A stretch of 64,000 bases of DNA from Escarpia spicata (lineage: Eukaryota; Annelida; Polychaeta; Sabellida; Siboglinidae), in contig OZ023217.1 of the NCBI GenBank assembly GCA_963995525.1, forward strand, positions 4,521,840 through 4,585,839, read 5' to 3'. A model generated the notes under the pieces. The model was not told where the DNA came from and ran no database searches. It saw only the letters and a list, made by a program, of their open reading frames with translations. Shown here piece after piece: positions 58,441 through 64,000 of the stretch. Numbering within the stretch: the first letter of the stretch is position 1; each line of letters starts with the position of its first letter. A program made the translations under genes and the position numbers.

Positions 58441-59585
58441 CCCAGTGTCAGTGACAGTGTGCGATCCACGGTCCGATAATCATGTCCGGCCCCGGGTCAG
58501 GTTCAGTTGTGGGAGTCGGACAGTGACAGTTGGTCTATCGACGACGAAGACGTTACGCGACTTAATAATGTCGCATGGTGTTTGTGTGGACACTGCGTCC
58601 CAATGACAATGTCGACGCACATCGAGTTGCTGTGCTGTAGGGATATAGCTGCCGTACAGCACCGTATGACAGACCTTGCAGATGCCTGCATTAGATTTAG
58701 TGTCATTACCGATTATGAGTGACGACTTCGAAACGGTTTGCACCAACAGGGCGGTGTTGGAACTTGGAAGTCGGTCTGTTGTCATTGTATGATTTGCGTG
58801 CAGACTTGTTGATTCGACCAATAGCTAGTAGGTAAGTACTACGTAGTTCAACAGGTATCAAATAATTATTCTAGCAATAACTTGTTCAAACTTAAATAGA
58901 TTATAGAGTAATTATACTTGTTCCCACCTCAAATGTTCAGGTTCACTCAATCTTCATAAAATACTATGTCTATGATTTTCATCAAACAATTTTTGATCAT
59001 TTTCTTAATAAACTTACTTTTATTCTTGACAGGATGTGTGCATCCTTTTTATACACTTGTTTAATTCCCTATTTAAAAGTGTTCAAGCAACTTGCTTAAT
59101 TTATATTAAAATGTAGACAAATTGCACACTACCATGCATTAATAGATGCATAATCAGGACAATGTGCAATGTATTATTGATACAAAAATATTTAAGTGGA
59201 GTTTTTAATATAATAAAAATGTTATGTATATTATGTGTGTGTGTTATCAAGACCACGTCATGAAATGTATTCTTACAATCATAATTATTACAGCCCTTCA
59301 CAAACAAATGAACCAATTCACTGAATTCATGATGTGATATTGATAAAACACAGTTTTGCCAGTATAACAATAATTAGAAGATACCGGTTGTTTATTATCA
59401 ACTAATGCAAATAAATGAACTTTCAGAACATATCGATTGATTCGATTAGCCGCCTATCGTCACTTCACGTTGTGGTCAAGGGAGAGACTTGGAAAAGGCA
59501 ACAGACATGTTATACCAGCCTGCACTGTATCCAGAAGTGGATGGGGTTTATGAAAATTTAAGCGATGGACATTGCACTATACAGG
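58440..59585 (+). pseudogene. P2X7 intracellular-domain-like Cys-rich gene, broken by frameshifts
   Basis: Pieces in order: MSGPGSGS near 58482, then in another frame WESDSDSWSIDDED, LNNVAWCLCGHCVPMTMSTH and IELLCCRDIAAVQHRM. After a frameshift near 58722 come DDFETVCTNRAVLELGSR and DLRADLLIRPIAS up to a GTAAGT donor at about 58831. After an AG near 59451 come YRHFTLWSRERLGKGNRHVI and PACTVSRSGWGL, a stop, then a GTGAGT at about 59582. CxCGxC, CCR and YRxFTLW...VIPxC are hallmarks of the Zn-binding domain at the C-terminus of P2X7 receptors, found as stand-alone genes in many invertebrates (known). At least three breaks and a stop argue for a pseudogene. Confidence 0.75.
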
Positions 59586-60889
59586 TGAGTGTACAGTGAA
59601 AATAAAAACCATGGATAAGTAAGATTAGATTGACCAAAAGGAAGAATGAATTATTCGGTGCCTTCTTATCCCATTTTTGGCAACAACAATGTGATCTGTA
59701 GTGTCTTGCATGTCCCTATTAATAATTCGATTTGTAATACTGAAGCCAACATGAAATATATCAACAGTTTATTCATATGGAGAAACAGTTCACAAATAAA
59801 TAAGACTACATGGCAGACTGTGCCAATGCATTAGTCAAATTCACACACCGGTTTTCAATGTTTCTTTCAGTTGATTCACTTCACACTGTGACACATTTTA
59901 ATCTAACTGTATTACAATTTGGGTCTGTGTCAGTCCTGTGCACATATAGTACATCAATAAGTAACACGTTTATTGATGATATGGGTCATCATTATGATCA
60001 AATATTGTGATACAAAAATTATTACATACAAAATATTCCATTACAGTTCCAGTTTTACATAATTGTGGGTTTCAACTTTCAACACGGGCCATGTGTCAAG
60101 AAAACAAGTATTATTATTCAAGATACAGATTCAAAACTTGTAGTACTAGTTTCAAAATCTATCAAGTGCCTCCAAATGGATTTATCTAGATTTATGGCAC
60201 TATATAAGTGTTCTTATTATTATTAAGTACTTTTTGAGATGTTGTTTTGTGATAATGTCAAATGTAATACTAACAATGAAGTATGAATATATAAAAAACG
60301 TATAGCTGCTTCATTAGTTTGTAGTACACTTTAATAATACTGGCTAAAACATACAGATTAAACAAAAAATATATATTTTGTTGTAAGATGGCACTTTACT
60401 TTTACTAAACTTGATGGTAACAGTCCAATTTTAATGGTAATGGCCCTTATCATTTTTGTGACACACATCCTAGAAGCTACATTAAAAGTGTACAGTGAGT
60501 CATATGAACAAATACATGTACAGTTCAGTGTGATGTTTGATAATGTTAGTCTGTTGCAAAAAACTCACTATAAGTAACATGTTTGGACTTGGTTAAACTA
60601 TTCCAGTAAATTACATATACCCAAAGTTCCCTACATAGAATAGTGTCTAATAAAATACATTGCATACCACAACTAGGATACAAGCTTTTAAGTGGATGTT
60701 CCTTACTTTAGGAGGTCCTATACAGTAGTGAGAATGCACTTTGCCTAAAACGTTTCTCTATTTCTGCCAGTGATGTTCAAACTATGTTATTTAAGCATAG
60801 AAATCCATTGTCATTTGAAATTGGATGTCGTATCAATTGGGTGGCACTAAACCAAATTGATACGGATACAACTAGTTTTCCGTAAAGCC
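59586..60889. other. Gap; SINE/LINE 3' tail, no gene seen
   Basis: At 60185-60230 'atttatggcactatataagtg' plus a (TTA)n tail marks the 3' end of a retroelement. The rest is AT-rich without recognisable coding sequence. Confidence 0.5.
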
Positions 60890-62420
60890 GCTTCTTTGCT
60901 TTGCCACAGCCTCCTCTTCAACAGGTTTTTCGATGCCTGCATGCTCTGCTAGAGTTACATCCTTACCTGATGTTGCAACTTGGAGCACACTTCACAGCTT
61001 TGTGCCACTCGTGCATCTAGCTGCAATGCCCTCTGGAATTTCTCCTCGGAAGCTGTAGTCCTTTGACGCCATCACTTTCTTCACTACATACCCAGCAGAC
61101 TTTGAATACTGCAGCTGATACCGTAGCTTGTTGTCTGCTGTTTTCACCATTTCCCGCTGATTGAACAAATGATAAATCTAAAATCAGTATAACAATAGAA
61201 ATATCTGAAGTACAACTCTGCGCCTGCTGTCCATGAATGGAATTCCTGATGTGATGGAGGAGCGAGATCCACATCTCCTTCATCAAGCGGGGATCACCAT
61301 CACAAGCTGATGCGCAATACCACAGGTGGTTGGCAATTGCGCCTATCAAAGGGACAACTTCAACTTTCTTGGCAGGCAACAACCTTTATTTCTTTCTCTT
61401 TCTAATGCTGGGATGTCTGTCAGTGGCAAGTGTGGTGATCTTCACCCCATGGTCAGTCAGGTTGTCCAAGTAGCGTTTCAAGCCCTCCACTTCCATCCAG
61501 TAACTGTTCTTGACCTCTGTGACCCGAACAGTTTCTTGAGCAATGATGAGTTGGCTGTCAGTGTCCATGATGAAGTAAATGCCAAATGTAGCGTTGTGTC
61601 CTGGATTGTCATATCTTGCATCGTCTGATGCGACCACGCTCTGTCCGGCCAGAGCTGACATGATGGCCTCTGAATGGCATGTCCTCTATCTCTGGCAGTA
61701 TGTATGCCCGCTGTATGTTGTAGCACTGGCGGGGTGACAAGGCACATAGGTTCATTAGGTTGACCAAATTGTACACAGTGAATAAATGTCCAGTCAGGAA
61801 GAGGACGCTTGGTATCAACAAGTTACTCTCATAAATGTTACCAATCTTGGGTTGCGAATGCCACATGAACGAGTGGCCATCAACACATTCTGTGGTCACA
61901 ACCACCGCAAATCCAGTCACTGTGAAGCTAGGCTTTGATATAAGTGGTTTATTGCAGTTTGGTGTTTTAGCAGGTGCAGAAAAGTGAAATTATGTTTTTC
62001 TCACAGATGACAAACTTTCTCTCTTTCCCATTAGTGTAAGAACCGCTTGAGTCATCATCAGTGATACCGCTGTCACATGCTACAACATATTCTGCATCAC
62101 TCGCTTCAATGTTTCTCTTCTCGCTGTTGCAGACAGAATCGTCTGAAGATGGCGATAGTGAGACTGGGACATCCGAAGGGCGTCTATATTGACAGAACTG
62201 CCATGGTCAGGGTCAGTCGGAGAAGGCGTGCTAGACTGCGATGGCAACTTTGCATACCCACGGTCATGGTGAATGTTCAATGGAACAACAGTATTGTCAG
62301 TATTAACTACTGCATCGACAAAGTGTCGCACTGGCGACACGACCACTGGCTTCCTTTATGTTTTGACACTACAGTTCGATGGCGTGACAGCACTACAAGT
62401 GACATTTGTATTACCACGAG
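60890..62420 (-). pseudogene. Transposase-like gene of an invertebrate DNA-element family, broken
   Basis: Minus-strand pieces in order: an acidic linker (SLSPSSDDSVCNSE, EYVVACDSGITDDDSS), KFVICEKNIISLFCTC (paired Cys), FTVTGFAVVVTTECVDGHSF, WHSQPKIGNIYESNLLIPSV, LCALSPRQCYNIQ, then SDDARYDNPGHNATFGIYFI, MDTDSQLI and ATDRHPSIRK (likely catalytic Asp residues). A deletion follows, then IANHLWYCASACDGDPRLMKE and MWISLLHHIRN, then RYQLQYSKSAGYVVKKVMASKDYSF. This order matches a large family of uncharacterised invertebrate proteins that I regard as transposases, possibly Kolobok-related; the family name is uncertain. At least three frameshifts, in-frame stops and the central deletion make it a pseudogene. 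Confidence 0.7.
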
Positions 62421-62479
62421 GGACGATGTCATCTCGGATGCTAAATCCTTCGCTGGATCCTTCGAAGCTTGCGCTCGGT

Positions 62480-63727
62480 ATTAGGCCCTATGGTTGTTTG
62501 GATACTTCCGTTATATATTATGAACAAAATGACACAATCGTGCAAATATTAATTAAAATTGGAGCACAAGTGCGATTTACAAGTGACTTTTTCAACGGTT
62601 TTTTTTAGTGGATATATGTGTTATCTTTAATTTTCATGATTAAAATGCATGTGCACTCAAATGTGTTTAACATTTGAACTTTATAAATACAAAATACATA
62701 TTTATTAATCTTTGTGGCTTTTTCCTGTGACGTTATTTCCTTTTTTCCTTGTTAGGCTTACATTCAAAAGTCAATAAATTATATACAATGTCCTTGTTAT
62801 TAAAAGCATACATTGGTGTTTGCAGTCATGCAATCTATATCAGGAAAAAAGTTGGTATGATAGCATGCTTGCTAAATTGTCGCCTCAAAACTGGAGCATC
62901 AATTCAGGGTCCATTGTTACAAGCCAATATTTGAGACACATAAATTAGTATTGGGCCTACATGGTGATTAGCTTTAGTTGACTGATGTGAACCTATTTAC
63001 TATGCCAATAACTAATTATATCAGATATGACTACAGTGTTTTGTTGTATGCTATTGACTGTATAACAAGTATTTTTAAGGATTTAAATACTTGTAATGTC
63101 ACTTAATTAAATGCGGTTACATTTTATAGTATTTGAGCAGTCCAACTTAAATAATATTTGTCTTTAACTATTTCTTTTAAATTAATACATTCCAATGACA
63201 ATGCCTACAATACATTTTTGACAGGGCTTGGTCCGGCCTGTGACTAATGTTGATTAATAGATGACGACACTATTTCGCAAAACGTTATACTGGCTACGGT
63301 AGCTGACATTTATTTTTGTAATTATTTTGAAGGTTATTCCCCCCACCAGCAACTAAGTCGATAACGTAGACTCGTAGATGTAGACGTTGCGGTATTCAGA
63401 CGTAGCAACACGCCGGCACGACTTGCCGTAAACTAAATCGGCGGATTACAAGCACTCATTATTCCCAATTATATCATAGTATTCACACGTATTTGTACTT
63501 TATCACATTCACATTTCTTATTACATTTCAATTTTGAATACGTCATATTTGTCTATATGCAGACTTTGAACTAGAACTGCGGGACTATATAGTGGTCGTA
63601 ATGATACCTGACGGAACTCGTGAGTGCCGAGTCACCTTGGCAACAACAAGCTGGTTTCGGCTTGTTATTTCCTACGCGCCGCTTCACCCTCCAAATAAGG
63701 CAATAATGTCGAGCTTCCAGGTCGATT
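62480..63727. other. Gap, no gene seen
   Basis: AT-rich to about 63330, then slightly more GC. If the pseudogene to the left had an N-terminal zinc finger exon it should be here, but I could not see one. Confidence 0.45.
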
Positions 63728-64000
63728 TCGTTCTAGTTCTAGTTCTAGTTGTTTCCAGCACTCGGCAACGTTCTATTAACTGACTAGTCTGTATATATAT
63801 TGTGGTTACAGTGATCTTATGAGGTCTCATTCAACTAGTCAGCCTTTTTCAGAACATTATCGCCAAGCCGACCTTTCTATGCTGGCACTGAGGGTGGTCA
63901 CTGCCAGGGTGCTTGTCGTCCTCAGTGGTTCTTTTACGTCCCAAATTGAGACGGGACCGACATTAACGTGATCTCCGAGTCACGAGGGATACACAGTCCC
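63728..64000 (-). mobile_element. tRNA-derived SINE (family 1), copy 2, cut by the window edge
   Basis: Inverted relative to the copy at 20471. It begins with the (ctagtt)n tail complement, then gtttccagcactcggcaac, then the shared body (caagccgacctttctatgct, gtcctcagtggttcttttac) to the window end. The tRNA-like head lies outside. Confidence 0.9.

Noticed and set aside
58480..58821. 113-codon minus-strand open frame opposite the P2X7-like gene
   Set aside because: Antisense of a recognisable Cys-rich domain on the plus strand.
62077..62608. Plus-strand frames of 111-135 codons
   Set aside because: They lie antisense to the linker of the transposase-like pseudogene and have no features of their own.

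Overview
The window is eukaryotic nuclear DNA. It is AT-rich and intron-rich, packed with transposon remains and long CA/TG and AT microsatellites, with sparse exons bounded by GT-AG splice sites. The U2AF1 and PEN-2 orthologues are animal-like. The mix of tRNA-derived SINEs, CR1/L2-like LINEs, a Gypsy LTR element, Mutator-like, pogo/Tigger-like and hAT-like DNA transposons and P2X7-like zinc-domain sequence suggests a marine or aquatic invertebrate, most likely a lophotrochozoan such as a mollusc. The species is inference.

Layout. Positions 1-15529 hold most of a minus-strand U2AF1 (U2AF35 splicing factor) gene: seven coding exons, with only the C-terminal RS tail missing off the left edge. 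Its introns carry LINE, hAT-like and mariner-like remnants, a two-copy dispersed repeat, a ~175-bp tandem array and a 1.6-kb inverted-repeat element. Positions 16286-20405 look like one Mutator-like (MULE) DNA transposon with matching terminal inverted repeats, a two-exon transposase gene and a nested LINE scrap. A tRNA-derived SINE (20471) is followed at once by a compact Gypsy LTR retrotransposon (20874-24798, two 142-bp LTRs, broken gag and pol). A minus-strand LINE (25800-28030) precedes a complete three-exon PSENEN (PEN-2, gamma-secretase subunit) gene at 28195-29663.

From 30 to 40 kb there is no confident host gene: LINE fragments, a ~197-bp tandem array, microsatellites and a SINE. At 40108-41691 and 41802-51918 (plus strand) there are two unrecognised candidate genes about 110 bp apart. 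The long intron of the second holds a bounded pogo/Tigger-like transposon (42887-45980), several SINEs, a 30-bp minisatellite and a second copy of the 1.6-kb element found in U2AF1, in opposite orientation. From 54 to 57.7 kb lies a decayed near-full-length LINE. From 58.4 to 62.4 kb a broken P2X7-like Cys-rich domain gene (plus) converges on a broken transposase-like gene (minus), possibly remains of one element. The window ends inside another SINE copy, minus strand, of the 20471 family.

Only U2AF1 and PSENEN are confident host genes. The two are not functionally linked. The most interesting material is the set of DNA transposons whose ends can be drawn from the sequence.
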